Assembly (NCBI GenBank): GCA_029688905.1
Contig: JARULB010000002.1
Coordinates: 479,262-543,261, forward strand
Direction: 5' to 3'
Source: Balneolales bacterium ANBcel1
Lineage (GTDB): Bacteria > Bacteroidota > Rhodothermia > Balneolales > Natronogracilivirgulaceae
DNA: 64,000 nucleotides
The notes under the pieces were generated by a model that did no database searches, had not been told where the DNA came from, and saw only the letters and a program-made list of their open reading frames with translations. The position numbers and the translations under genes are program-made. Below, piece by piece: positions 56,627-64,000 of this stretch (positions are counted from its first letter, which is position 1; each line of letters opens with the position of its first letter).

Positions 56627-56634
56627 TAACTTTG
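56627..56634 (+). promoter_or_regulatory. TAnnTTTG promoter box very close to the marC start
   Basis: TAACTTTG is an exact match to the Bacteroidota -7 consensus. The ATG of marC begins only 5 bases later, so transcription would start at or just before the start codon, giving a nearly leaderless mRNA. A weak -33 partner (TTCG) lies about 20 bases upstream. No Shine-Dalgarno sequence precedes the ATG. Confidence 0.45.
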
Positions 56635-56639
56635 CGGGT

Positions 56640-57236
56640 ATGGAACTTACCGCATATCTGACCGCAATCACAGGCTTCTTTGTAATCATCGACCCCGTTG
56701 GAGCCGCTCTCATCTTCCATTCCCTGGTTCCGGAAGACGAACTACGGTACCGCAGGTATATGGCTTTCAAATCCGTTATCATCTCCATCCTGCTGCTCAT
56801 CTTCTTCGGGTTTTACGGCGAGGCGCTGCTGCAACTGCTGGGGATCAATATCAACTCTATGCGCATCGCAGGCGGACTCCTGCTGTTTTACACGGCTTTT
56901 AACATGGTCACACGCGGGGCCAAATTGTCACGGGCTTCCGAAAAAACCGATATCTCCGTCTTTCCCATGACCATACCGCTCATGGCCGGACCCGGCGCGC
57001 TCACCCTTGCGATTCTCCTTTTTTCCGGCTCAACCGATACCGCTCACCATGTCGCCATCGTGGCTGCGATTCTCACCATCGCGCTGCTGACGCTTGTCCT
57101 GATGCTGCTCTCGCGTCACCTCCGTAAACTCGTCGGCCATACCGGCGACGAAATCATCCGGAGGTTTCTCGGTGTGATTCTCGCCGCTCTTTCCATTCAG
57201 TTCATCTATGATGGAATCTCCAATATGGTATCTTAA
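56640..57236 (+). CDS. MarC family membrane protein
   Basis: The 198-residue protein is hydrophobic with six predicted helices and fits the MarC/UPF0056 family: [19 protein letters not shown] at the N-terminus, [19 protein letters not shown], and [18 protein letters not shown] in the middle, ending with [20 protein letters not shown]. The family is named after E. coli MarC, but its role in drug resistance was not confirmed; function is unknown. A TAnnTTTG box ends 5 bases before the ATG. It is divergent from the TonB receptor and followed by the ABC transporter genes 56 bp later. Confidence 0.9.
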   Translation: MELTAYLTAITGFFVIIDPVGAALIFHSLVPEDELRYRRYMAFKSVIISILLLIFFGFYGEALLQLLGININSMRIAGGLLLFYTAFNMVTRGAKLSRASEKTDISVFPMTIPLMAGPGALTLAILLFSGSTDTAHHVAIVAAILTIALLTLVLMLLSRHLRKLVGHTGDEIIRRFLGVILAALSIQFIYDGISNMVS

Positions 57237-57292
57237 CACCATTCAGGACCACCCCCCTTACCGAACCCGAAACGTTCATTCAAACGAGACCC

Positions 57293-58327
57293 ATGCCTCT
57301 GTTCTTTAAAACACGCACAACCGATCCTGCTCCGGCTGTTGGTAATGAGCACGATCCGGATGCCGGCCTCGCCATTGAGGCCCACGGCCTGGAGAAAAAG
57401 TTCGGCGCCACACTCGCCGTTGACGGAGTCGACCTGCGGGTTCCCCGGGGGATGGTGTACGGCTTTCTCGGTCCGAACGGCGCCGGCAAGACCACGACCA
57501 TTCGCATGCTGGCCACCCTGCTCCCGCCGGATGGCGGCACTGCCCGTGTCTTCGGGCACGATATCGTCAAGGATGCCGGCCTTGTGCGTGAAAAAATCAG
57601 CCTTACCGGACAGTTTGCCTCTGTGGATGGCGACCTGACCGGCACCGAAAACCTGAAGCTCATCGCACGACTGCTTGGATTCAGTCGCAGGGAAGCCACC
57701 CGTCGCGCCGCCGAATTGCTGGATGTGTTTGACCTGACGGATGCCGCCGGAAAGCAGGTGAAAAAGTATTCGGGTGGAATGCGTCGACGGATCGATATAG
57801 CCGCCAGTATCGTCTGTGTACCGGATTTGCTTTTCCTGGATGAGCCCACCACCGGACTCGATCCCCGAAGCCGGAACCAGGTCTGGGAAATCGTCCGCCT
57901 GCTGGTGAAAAACGGCACCACGGTTCTGCTTACCACCCAGCATCTGGACGAAGCGGATCAGCTTGCAGACCGTATCGCGGTTATCGACAAGGGAAAAATC
58001 ATTGCGGAAGGCACCGCTCACGAGCTTAAAGCCTCCGTTGGCTCAGGCAGCCTCCACGTTCGGCTACTGAATGCGGGGCAGCGTCCGATGGCCGAACGTA
58101 TTTTGGCCGATCACCTGAAAACCGAAATACGGACCGAGCCCGATCCCGCCGCACTTTCCGCCAGGGTAACGGACAACGGCCGGGTCGCCGCCGCGCTCGG
58201 GGAGCTGGCCGGGGCACAGATCGGCATCGCCGATTTCTCACTGGGGCAGCCCAGCCTGGACGAAGTGTTTTTAAAACTTACCGGCGCACCGGCACAACAT
58301 GAACACAACGACACCTCCCATGCATGA
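57293..58327 (+). CDS. DrrA-type ABC exporter ATPase
   Basis: The 344-residue ATPase has Walker [10 protein letters not shown], the signature KYSGGMRRR, Walker [16 protein letters not shown] and the H-loop [14 protein letters not shown]. The long C-terminal tail (about 245-344) is typical of the daunorubicin-resistance (DrrA) group, which exports antibiotics, lipids or polyketides. The next gene encodes its permease and overlaps the end by 8 bases. The substrate is not known. The N-terminal 30 residues before [12 protein letters not shown] look like a non-conserved extension, so the start may be later. Confidence 0.9.
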   Translation: MPLFFKTRTTDPAPAVGNEHDPDAGLAIEAHGLEKKFGATLAVDGVDLRVPRGMVYGFLGPNGAGKTTTIRMLATLLPPDGGTARVFGHDIVKDAGLVREKISLTGQFASVDGDLTGTENLKLIARLLGFSRREATRRAAELLDVFDLTDAAGKQVKKYSGGMRRRIDIAASIVCVPDLLFLDEPTTGLDPRSRNQVWEIVRLLVKNGTTVLLTTQHLDEADQLADRIAVIDKGKIIAEGTAHELKASVGSGSLHVRLLNAGQRPMAERILADHLKTEIRTEPDPAALSARVTDNGRVAAALGELAGAQIGIADFSLGQPSLDEVFLKLTGAPAQHEHNDTSHA

Positions 58328-59150
58328 AATAACTCCCGGACCCGATCACCAGGCCGTCAATGTGGCCCTGATCACCCGCCGAAAACCGGACGGGGCCAAT
58401 GCCCTTTCCGCTTCCGTAACGTTCGGATGGAGAGCGATGCTGAAAATCAAGCATGTTCCGGAACAGCTGTTTGATGTAACCGCCTTTCCAATCATGTTCA
58501 TCCTGATGTTCACATACCTTTTCGGGGGCGCCATTGCCGGATCCACCGGTGCCTACCTGCAATACCTGCTTCCCGGAATTATGGCGCAGACGGTGGTGAT
58601 GCTCTCGATGTATACCGGACTTGCCCTCAACAATGACATCCGAAAGGGGATTTTTGACCGGTTCCGCTCGCTTCCCGTATGGCAGCCGGCCGTACTGACC
58701 GGCGCCCTGCTCGGCGACGCCCTGCGCTATACGATCGCTTCCCTCATGGTGGTTGTGATCGGTTTCATGCTTGGCTTCCGGCCGGAAGGCGGTGCGATCG
58801 GCATGGTTATGGCCATCCTCCTGCTGTTGGTATTTACCTTCAGTTTTTCGTGGATATGGACGGCCATCGGCATCGTGGTGCGGTCGCAGGAATCGCTTTA
58901 CACCCTCAGCTTCATCGTCCTGTTTCCCCTGACATTCATCAGCAACGTGTTCGTCCACCCGGAGACCATGCCCCCCTGGCTGCAGTCCTTTGTTGATGTC
59001 AACCCCATCAGCATACTGGTTACAGCCATGCGTGGCTTCATCCACGGAAATATTGTTATCGCGGACGTGATTGCGGTTCTGCTGATATCCGCATTGCTCG
59101 TTGCAATTTTCGGGCCTGTTACCATGTACCTGTTCCGGCGTCAAAAGTGA
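58320..59150 (+). CDS. DrrB-type ABC exporter permease
   Basis: The start is placed at the ATG at 58320, overlapping the ATPase stop (ATGCATGA); an ATG at 58299 is also in frame. The protein is about 276 residues, with six hydrophobic segments in the ABC-2 pattern, including [19 protein letters not shown] and [20 protein letters not shown], and the ABC-2 motif [19 protein letters not shown]. It works with the upstream ATPase as an efflux pump. The gene ends overlapping the 3' end of a small convergent membrane protein by 10 bp. Confidence 0.88.
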   Translation: MHEITPGPDHQAVNVALITRRKPDGANALSASVTFGWRAMLKIKHVPEQLFDVTAFPIMFILMFTYLFGGAIAGSTGAYLQYLLPGIMAQTVVMLSMYTGLALNNDIRKGIFDRFRSLPVWQPAVLTGALLGDALRYTIASLMVVVIGFMLGFRPEGGAIGMVMAILLLLVFTFSFSWIWTAIGIVVRSQESLYTLSFIVLFPLTFISNVFVHPETMPPWLQSFVDVNPISILVTAMRGFIHGNIVIADVIAVLLISALLVAIFGPVTMYLFRRQK

Positions 59151-59491
59151 GATATTGCCATGCGCGCATGGGCCATGCCATAGGCCGCCAGTGATGCCGG
59201 CAACGCGCCCGTCAGAACCGTGACAACGAACAACAGCGAGTGGTGTGGGAGCTGAAGCGCTTCCGCCATACGCGGCAACAGAACCGGGGATGTGACAACC
59301 GTAATGTAGAGGGCTGTTACCGCCCAGACCAGGCCGACGGATACAAAAACCACGGCGAATGTCCGTGCCGGCGACTCCATGCTCACCCAGCCGGCAACCA
59401 GACCTGCGACGACCACGATCCACCATGGGAATACCAGTGGCAGCAGAAACGCGCTCAGGCCAATCAGAATAATGAGGTAACGGGTTTTCAT
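59141..59491 (-). CDS. Small membrane protein of unknown function
   Basis: The 116-residue frame has four hydrophobic segments: YLIILIGLSAFLLPLVFPWW, IVVVAGLVAGWV, AVVFVSVGLVWAVTALYI, and SLLFVVTVLTGALPASLAAYG. The start is the ATG at 59491, with no strong ribosome binding site seen. I do not recognise a family. It overlaps the permease gene end by 10 bp on the opposite strand. Uncharged segments of this kind on the opposite strand to a gene end can be shadows, but the region is mostly its own. Confidence 0.55.
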   Translation of the reverse strand: MKTRYLIILIGLSAFLLPLVFPWWIVVVAGLVAGWVSMESPARTFAVVFVSVGLVWAVTALYITVVTSPVLLPRMAEALQLPHHSLLFVVTVLTGALPASLAAYGMAHARMAISHF

Positions 59492-59656
59492 CGTGAACAG
59501 GAATTTGGAAAGGTGTATTATGTGCCACCGAGGCCGTTTGTATGAGGCCTGTCTTTATGCTCACCGTTCACACGGCTTTTTTCTTTGGTGTTGATGTCTC
59601 CTTGCATCCGAATGGATGTATCCACCCGGGGTTTCTGGTTGAATGACATGGCGAAC

Positions 59657-62083
59657 TCACGGCCTTAAGGTGATCCTTGAAACCTCCTGTTCCCCGGCTT
59701 CTTCCGGAGAACGCCAGAAGTTCAGCTCATAGAGTGTCCCGTCGGGCCAGTCGTCGTAATGCGAATCGTAATTGGGATTTCCGGGGTTGCCGGATTGGCC
59801 GCCCGAATAACTGCCGAACGCCTTCATCACGGGTCCCGTTTCGACCACCATTCTCATCGACGGGGCAAACCGGTTGTGTGCCGCGTTAATCGCATGGAAG
59901 GTCCCGGGCATGGCAACATCATCTCTTCCGAATCCCGGAATAAACGCAAGATGGCCGGCGGTGAACACTCTGGTTTTCCGGTACTCCCAGCCGGCCGGAT
60001 CCGTCCCGTGCTCTTCAATAAAGGCATCAAAGGCCTGGTTGAATGTGTTATTGACGGTTTCGGAGACATCCACCGGGAACTGCTCGCGGGGTAGTTCGTT
60101 GAGCTGCCATGCGAGCTGACCGAGATTGGGGCGCAGAAAGTTGTATTCCGCCTGTTCCAGCGGATCAATGGCCGGGGCCCACAACGCCGACCGCAGATCG
60201 AGCATCCACTGTTCAAAAAAGCCGGCGGCGCGGCTGTCGAGGCTGAAGCGGAAATCCCAGGCCTCCAGGTAATCCGTCATTCGCCGTTGAGCTTCGGTCA
60301 TGCCGGAGCGGTCGAGACAGGGCAGCACTGGTGTCAGGATATACCGGGAGAGCAGCGAGTAGTCATCCGTCATCATATTCTGAAAATCGGCGGGTGTGAT
60401 ATCTGCAATTTGTTCAAGAAGCTGCCGGACCCGGTTCGGGCGGGAAAAGTCGGCGTAGTACAAACCGAGATAGTAAGGATACTCTTCCGTTGCGGGCACC
60501 TGGTTGGTATTCACGATATATCCGTTGCCCGGGTTCACGCTTCGGGGCAGGTGTTCAAAGGGGATGAAGGCATCCCAGTCGTAGGCGGGGTCGCTGCCGT
60601 CGCTGATGTACCGGCCCTGTCCGGGAAACCTGACCGGCAGCCGTCCGTAGTGGCCTCCGGAAATATTTCCATCACGGTCTGCGTAAAGAAAATTGAGATT
60701 TATATTCTCGAAATGCCGAACCCCCTCCTCAAACGACTCGAGTCCGGTACCGCGGTTGATCAGATACATACTTTTCAGCGGGTTGGCCGGGGTGTGCGCA
60801 ATCCACTGAATGGCATGGCCTGACGGAAACTGACGCAGCGGAAACTGGTTCTCCATCACCCGACCGCTCTCAGCCTGTACGACCGGGCCGTGATGGGTGT
60901 AGAGGATGGTATCCCTAACCGTCTCACCGCCCTTCACACGAATCTCCTCCACCCTGCGCCTGACCGGCTTCCACTCGCCGTCATGCAGATACTCCGTTTT
61001 GTGCTCATCCCTGAACTGGATTTCATACACATCCAGGGAGGCGGAAGTACCGGAGGTGATCCCCCAGGCATAGTGTTCGTTGAAACCGATGGTGATGGCC
61101 TGTGTTCCGGGGATGCTGTACCCGTAGGTATTGACCCCTTCGCTGTTGAGATGGATTTCATACCAGATGGAGGGAAACGTGATGGAGAGATGGGGATCGT
61201 TGGCAAGGATGGGATATCCGCTTGCTGTGCGGGTTCCGTCAACTACCCAGGCGTTACTTCCGGCACCCGGCGGCACATCCGGCAATGGCAGGTCGCGGGT
61301 AACGCGTGGGATGAACTCTGTTTGGGGCGGATCTTTTCGGATGGGATCAGTTGGCATGGTGGTGCCATCCGGAATCATGGGTTCGGCCCATGGCAGACGT
61401 TCCGGAAAAAGCAGACGGTACGTTTGTTTGTCCAGCATCGCCCGCATGTTACTTTGGGCATGAGCGTGACTGACGGCGGTAAGCGGAACCGCGATGTTCA
61501 TCACCATCAACGCGCTGTGCAGCGGTTCATAATTCTGCGGCGACCCGCCCAGAATTTTATACTCCACAGGATAATCGGCAGGACGCAGCTGATCGATCCA
61601 GGCATTGACCCCGTCCGCGTAGGCCTGAAGCAGATCATAATACTCCGGTTCCTGTTTCATAAACTCCAGCTGGTTTTCCGCGCCGTACAGCATACCCAGG
61701 CGCCGCTGCCCGCGGTCATACTCCAGGGTAACGTCGCCCAATACTTCCGAGAGCGTACCGGCAGCGGCACGAGTCTGAAACTCTATCTGCCACAGTCGGT
61801 CACGCGCCGTTACATACCCCTGCGCAAAATAGAGGTCGTGGTCGTTCGCGGCAAAAATATGGGGGACGAGGCGCTGATCATAGATCACGGTCACTTCATC
61901 GTGCAGCAGATCCGATTCCACAACCAGTACGGGCGGTTCTCCCCGCTCCATATTCTGCCAAAAACCGGTGAACGGATTCAGCAACGGGCCCATGGCAGGG
62001 ATGGTACCATGCCGTGTTGAGGCCGCCCATGTGATCAGCAGTGCCAGCCCCAGGGAGATACCAATTTTTACCGCTCTGAGCAT
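59657..62083 (-). CDS. Penicillin acylase family N-terminal-nucleophile hydrolase
   Basis: This 808-residue protein begins at the ATG at 62083, with a signal or membrane segment (KIGISLGLALLITWAAS); a TTG at 62122 would add 13 residues. The penicillin acylase fold matures by autocleavage before a serine that becomes the nucleophile: this is Ser276 in GAGSNAWVVDG (GxGSN). The N-terminal half carries the alpha-chain features (IFAANDHDLYFAQGYVTARDRLWQ). Relatives cleave amide bonds of beta-lactams, acyl-homoserine lactones and cyclic lipopeptides; the substrate here is unknown. Periplasmic. It is the last ordinary gene before the A+T-richer end region. Confidence 0.9.
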   Translation of the reverse strand: MLRAVKIGISLGLALLITWAASTRHGTIPAMGPLLNPFTGFWQNMERGEPPVLVVESDLLHDEVTVIYDQRLVPHIFAANDHDLYFAQGYVTARDRLWQIEFQTRAAAGTLSEVLGDVTLEYDRGQRRLGMLYGAENQLEFMKQEPEYYDLLQAYADGVNAWIDQLRPADYPVEYKILGGSPQNYEPLHSALMVMNIAVPLTAVSHAHAQSNMRAMLDKQTYRLLFPERLPWAEPMIPDGTTMPTDPIRKDPPQTEFIPRVTRDLPLPDVPPGAGSNAWVVDGTRTASGYPILANDPHLSITFPSIWYEIHLNSEGVNTYGYSIPGTQAITIGFNEHYAWGITSGTSASLDVYEIQFRDEHKTEYLHDGEWKPVRRRVEEIRVKGGETVRDTILYTHHGPVVQAESGRVMENQFPLRQFPSGHAIQWIAHTPANPLKSMYLINRGTGLESFEEGVRHFENINLNFLYADRDGNISGGHYGRLPVRFPGQGRYISDGSDPAYDWDAFIPFEHLPRSVNPGNGYIVNTNQVPATEEYPYYLGLYYADFSRPNRVRQLLEQIADITPADFQNMMTDDYSLLSRYILTPVLPCLDRSGMTEAQRRMTDYLEAWDFRFSLDSRAAGFFEQWMLDLRSALWAPAIDPLEQAEYNFLRPNLGQLAWQLNELPREQFPVDVSETVNNTFNQAFDAFIEEHGTDPAGWEYRKTRVFTAGHLAFIPGFGRDDVAMPGTFHAINAAHNRFAPSMRMVVETGPVMKAFGSYSGGQSGNPGNPNYDSHYDDWPDGTLYELNFWRSPEEAGEQEVSRITLRP

Positions 62084-62462
62084 TGCGCGATTTTTAGATG
62101 GAATTTTGGATGAATGTTGCAAAAGAAGAATCTACCCATACCCCCGGCAAATGACAAACACAACTATTTGTTATCACTGAATTTTACTCCGGTTTTTTCT
62201 CCTGCCTGACCGATGTCCTCAGTACTCCTCTCTGAATCCAGTGAAAATCCGATGCTAGCGGATACGGTGGGGGTTCTCTGGTGATGAATGGGCGACTGGT
62301 GATTGGCAACATGAGAAAAACTGAAAAATGGTTGACGTTGATCAGCATGGGCCGGAAGCTTGTGTGTTAATATTTAGTTAGCTGGCGTAAACTGAAGCCT
62401 TATTGCAAAGCGTTACCCGAGTACGTACATTGAGTCAATAATTACAATTTACTCTTTTAGCC
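62084..62462. other. Divergent intergenic region at boundary of A+T-rich tail
   Basis: This gap of about 380 bp lies between the penicillin acylase gene and the DUF433 gene. Composition shifts to A+T-rich over its second half. I saw no gene, no integrase and no clear attC. GTTRRRY-like pieces (GTTAGCT at 62377-62383, one mismatch; GTTACCC at 62412-62418) could mark the left edge of the first cassette, but the match is weak. Confidence 0.4.
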
Positions 62463-62699
62463 ATGGGACAAAGTCGTTTGGATAGAATTACCAGAAACTC
62501 GGATATCTGCCACGGAAAGCCTACTATTCGTGGCTTACGCTATCCGGTCGACACCATGCTGGACCTTTTAGCTTCAGGAATGAGTATCGATCAAATACTG
62601 GAAGACTATCCCGACCTGGAACGCGATGACCTTTTAGCTTGCCTTGAGTACGCTTCTAAAGTTGCCAGAACTAAAACTTCTCAAAAAATAGTTCTGTGA
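62463..62699 (+). CDS. DUF433 antitoxin-like protein
   Basis: The 78-residue protein is a typical DUF433: LDRITRNSDICHGKPTIRGLRYPVDTMLDLLASGMSIDQILEDYPDL, a helix-turn-helix-like fold with the CHGKPTIRG core. DUF433 proteins often pair with a PIN-like toxin, acting as the antitoxin and operator-binding partner. Its stop codon overlaps the start of the next gene (GTGA), giving tight coupling. The gene is more A+T-rich than the rest of the window, which suggests transfer. An attC-like site follows the pair. Confidence 0.88.
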   Translation: MGQSRLDRITRNSDICHGKPTIRGLRYPVDTMLDLLASGMSIDQILEDYPDLERDDLLACLEYASKVARTKTSQKIVL

Positions 62700-63049
62700 A
62701 GGTCATCGTTGATGCACAGTTGCCCAAACGATTATCCGACTTGTTAGGTACAAAACAAGTCGATTCCAAGCATACTCTTGAGCTACCCAGAAAAAATGTT
62801 ACACCTGATCAAGAAATAATACGCTTAGCCGACCAAGAAAAGCGCATTGTAATTACCAAGGACAGTGATTTCATTGAGAATTACATTTTCAAAGGTCAAC
62901 CTGAAAAACTGCTCATTGTATCTACCGGTAATATCGACAATTCGCAACTTCTCGATCTATTTGAGAAGAACATTGACACTCTGATTTCGCTTTTTGAACA
63001 ACATTCAGTGATCGAGATCAATGAAATTGAAATCAGCGTTCATTATTGA
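62696..63049 (+). CDS. DUF5615 PIN-like toxin candidate
   Basis: This 117-residue protein starts at a GTG overlapping the DUF433 stop by 4 bases. It begins MKVIVDAQLPKRLSDLL, with an acidic residue at the first PIN position, and continues with KRIVITKDSDFIENYIF, where ITKDSDF is the usual second acidic site, as in DUF5615/Mut7-C-like PIN domains. Such nucleases are the toxin partners of DUF433. Cleavage of RNA is presumed from family membership, not shown. The stop codon is 10 bases before an 88-bp attC-like element, the normal layout of an integron gene cassette. Confidence 0.85.
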   Translation: MKVIVDAQLPKRLSDLLGTKQVDSKHTLELPRKNVTPDQEIIRLADQEKRIVITKDSDFIENYIFKGQPEKLLIVSTGNIDNSQLLDLFEKNIDTLISLFEQHSVIEINEIEISVHY

Positions 63050-63059
63050 ATCATCCGCC

Positions 63060-63147
63060 ATCTAACATACGCATCAACCGGGCGTGTGGGGCGTTCCCGC
63101 CCCATTATAACCGGCTGTCCACTCCGGTTATGCGGCTGCCGTTATAT
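63060..63147. other. attC-like recombination site of an integron cassette
   Basis: The 88-bp element has R'' box ATCTAAC (63060-63066; fits RYYYAAC) and R' GTTATAT (63141-63147; GTTRRRY with one mismatch). TAAC pairs with GTTA. Inward, CGCAT (63070-63074) pairs with ATGCG (63130-63134), and AACCGG (63076-63081) with CCGGTT (63124-63129), leaving C63075 as an extrahelical base and ATA versus GCTGCC as an unpaired spacer. This R-spacer-L geometry with one bulged base is the attC hallmark. The terminal structure holds an inner stem GGGGCG/CGCCCC (63088-63103). The left edge resembles Vibrio repeat sites (TAAC-A-ACGC-TCAA). An alternative fold ATAACCGG/CCGGTTAT competes for the L' arm. Confidence 0.72.
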
Positions 63148-63254
63148 CAGTTTTTCTAATTCTAACACCATTTTTTAGGCGTAGTGTAATTTCTATGTGT
63201 TATTAGTATAGGAATTGCAATACGTTTTTTGAGGCTCAGTCATTGGTGATGATT

Positions 63255-64000
63255 ATGAAAAATCATAAGTACTTTATGATAATTCTGATTGCTCTACTAC
63301 AGGGATGCAATCTATTTGACACGAAAAGTTCATATCCTGAAACGGGCATCGCTGATGACGGACTTTTAATCAATTTTCGAGAGCTCCATAAAGATTACGA
63401 AGGTTCTGATCCCGAACTTTATTTGGAAATGCAAACCAATAAATTTCTGGAATGTGCCAATTACTTCATTGATTACCAGAAAACATTTAAGGACACATCT
63501 ATTGACATACGTTTGCTAGGGATAGATATCGGACCTGTTTGCCTAACAGCTTTTGGGCCTGCCTATGTTTACACACCTTTTTCGGATGTTGAAGGTAAAA
63601 TCGAACTGATGATTCGGGATGGCGATCTCAGGGATCGATTTGAGATTGATGTCACCCGCAAAAAGGTGGATATTACCCCCATTGACGCCTCTTTTACCGA
63701 AACCAACTATACACGTTATTATCGTAAACCGGAAAATTCGTTTCATTTTTATTGTCAAACCCAGGACAATATGACTCATTTATGCCAGGATTTTCACGAC
63801 TTGGTGGTGAATGAGCTTGAGATAATGGAATTTGAGTTTCCGAATGACGGGCATAATCCTTATATCAGTGAACACGTTGACACACAAAGATTTAGGGTTT
63901 CCCGATTCTATACCTATAACATGGTTGATGAATTTCACAGAGCAGGAGACTTGCTAGAGTCATTTACTCACGAAAGAATCGGGGATACTCAAGGTAATTT
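63255..64000 (+). CDS. Lipoprotein, 3' end cut by window edge
   Basis: The frame is open from the ATG at 63255 (or 63249) to the last base, about 248 codons so far. The N-terminus MKNHKYFMIILIALLQGCNLFD is a lipoprotein signal with lipobox LLQGC. The mature part is polar and acidic with aromatic residues (NFRELHKDYEGSDPELYLE, AFGPAYVYTPF) and no family I recognise. Codons are A+T-rich like the preceding cassette. It begins about 110 bases after the attC-like site and in the same orientation, so it may be the next cassette of the array. An attC site after its stop would confirm this. Confidence 0.7.
   Translation, partial: MKNHKYFMIILIALLQGCNLFDTKSSYPETGIADDGLLINFRELHKDYEGSDPELYLEMQTNKFLECANYFIDYQKTFKDTSIDIRLLGIDIGPVCLTAFGPAYVYTPFSDVEGKIELMIRDGDLRDRFEIDVTRKKVDITPIDASFTETNYTRYYRKPENSFHFYCQTQDNMTHLCQDFHDLVVNELEIMEFEFPNDGHNPYISEHVDTQRFRVSRFYTYNMVDEFHRAGDLLESFTHERIGDTQGN

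Noticed and set aside
62084..62462. Integron integrase or attI at the left edge of the cassette
   Set aside because: No open frame of integrase size exists here and GTTRRRY matches are weak.
1..64000. tRNA, rRNA or transposase genes
   Set aside because: No cloverleaf with a T-loop was seen in the gaps I scanned by eye, and no rRNA or transposase motif appears. A covariance-model scan was not possible here.

Overview
The window is a compact, moderately GC-rich bacterial chromosome segment. Several features point to the Bacteroidota/Balneolota/Rhodothermota side of the FCB group: a 2408-residue SprA-like type IX secretion translocon, two TonB-dependent receptors with carboxypeptidase-regulatory-like N-termini, DUF4290-like and DUF3467 proteins, an o-succinylbenzoate-route menaquinone cluster, and candidate -7 boxes of the Bacteroidota form TAnnTTTG. 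A Balneolales-like organism is my best guess from protein character alone; no rRNA is present to confirm it. I saw no rRNA, tRNA, CRISPR array, transposase or integrase.

Layout. 1-7.9 kb (minus strand): a secreted DUF4412-like protein cut by the left edge, mnmA, the threonine operon thrA-thrB-thrC, and an HNH endonuclease. 8-12 kb (plus): a glutamate dehydrogenase preceded by two identical-format palindromes, then an RsbW-like ATPase and a receiver/PAS/GAF/histidine kinase. 12-19 kb: prfA (minus), purK-purE (plus), and the heat-shock set hrcA-grpE-dnaJ (minus). 18.6-31.4 kb: a VOC protein, rsmI-lnt (plus), sprA (minus), and lptF-lptG (plus). 31.4-39.3 kb: DUF3467 and a cysteine synthase/cystathionine beta-synthase with CBS domains (minus), then DUF4290-like, menF-menD-menH and menB (plus). 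39.4-49.9 kb: a large amidase-like lipoprotein and a TlpA-type thioredoxin (minus), a FetAB-type exporter whose ATPase gene carries an in-frame stop, an ATP-cone/PD-(D/E)XK nuclease, an atypical HhH-GPD protein, and small envelope proteins. 50-62 kb: two TonB-dependent receptors flanking a membrane-bound LytTR regulator, marC, a DrrAB-type ABC exporter, and a penicillin-acylase-family hydrolase.

The last 1.6 kb differs from the rest. It is visibly A+T-richer and holds a translationally coupled DUF433/DUF5615 toxin-antitoxin-like pair. Ten bases after its stop codon lies an 88-bp sequence that folds like an integron attC site, with R and L boxes, an unpaired spacer and an extrahelical base. 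A lipoprotein gene in the same orientation follows and runs off the right edge. This looks like the start of an integron cassette array, or a cluster of attC sites without an integrase, and is the most interesting part of the window.

Most other genes are housekeeping: amino acid, purine and menaquinone biosynthesis, chaperones, translation and lipoprotein/LPS transport. Oddities worth a second look are 39-bp coding repeats inside MenH, the fetA stop codon, the missing catalytic Asp in the HhH-GPD protein, and the tandem operator-like palindromes upstream of the glutamate dehydrogenase.
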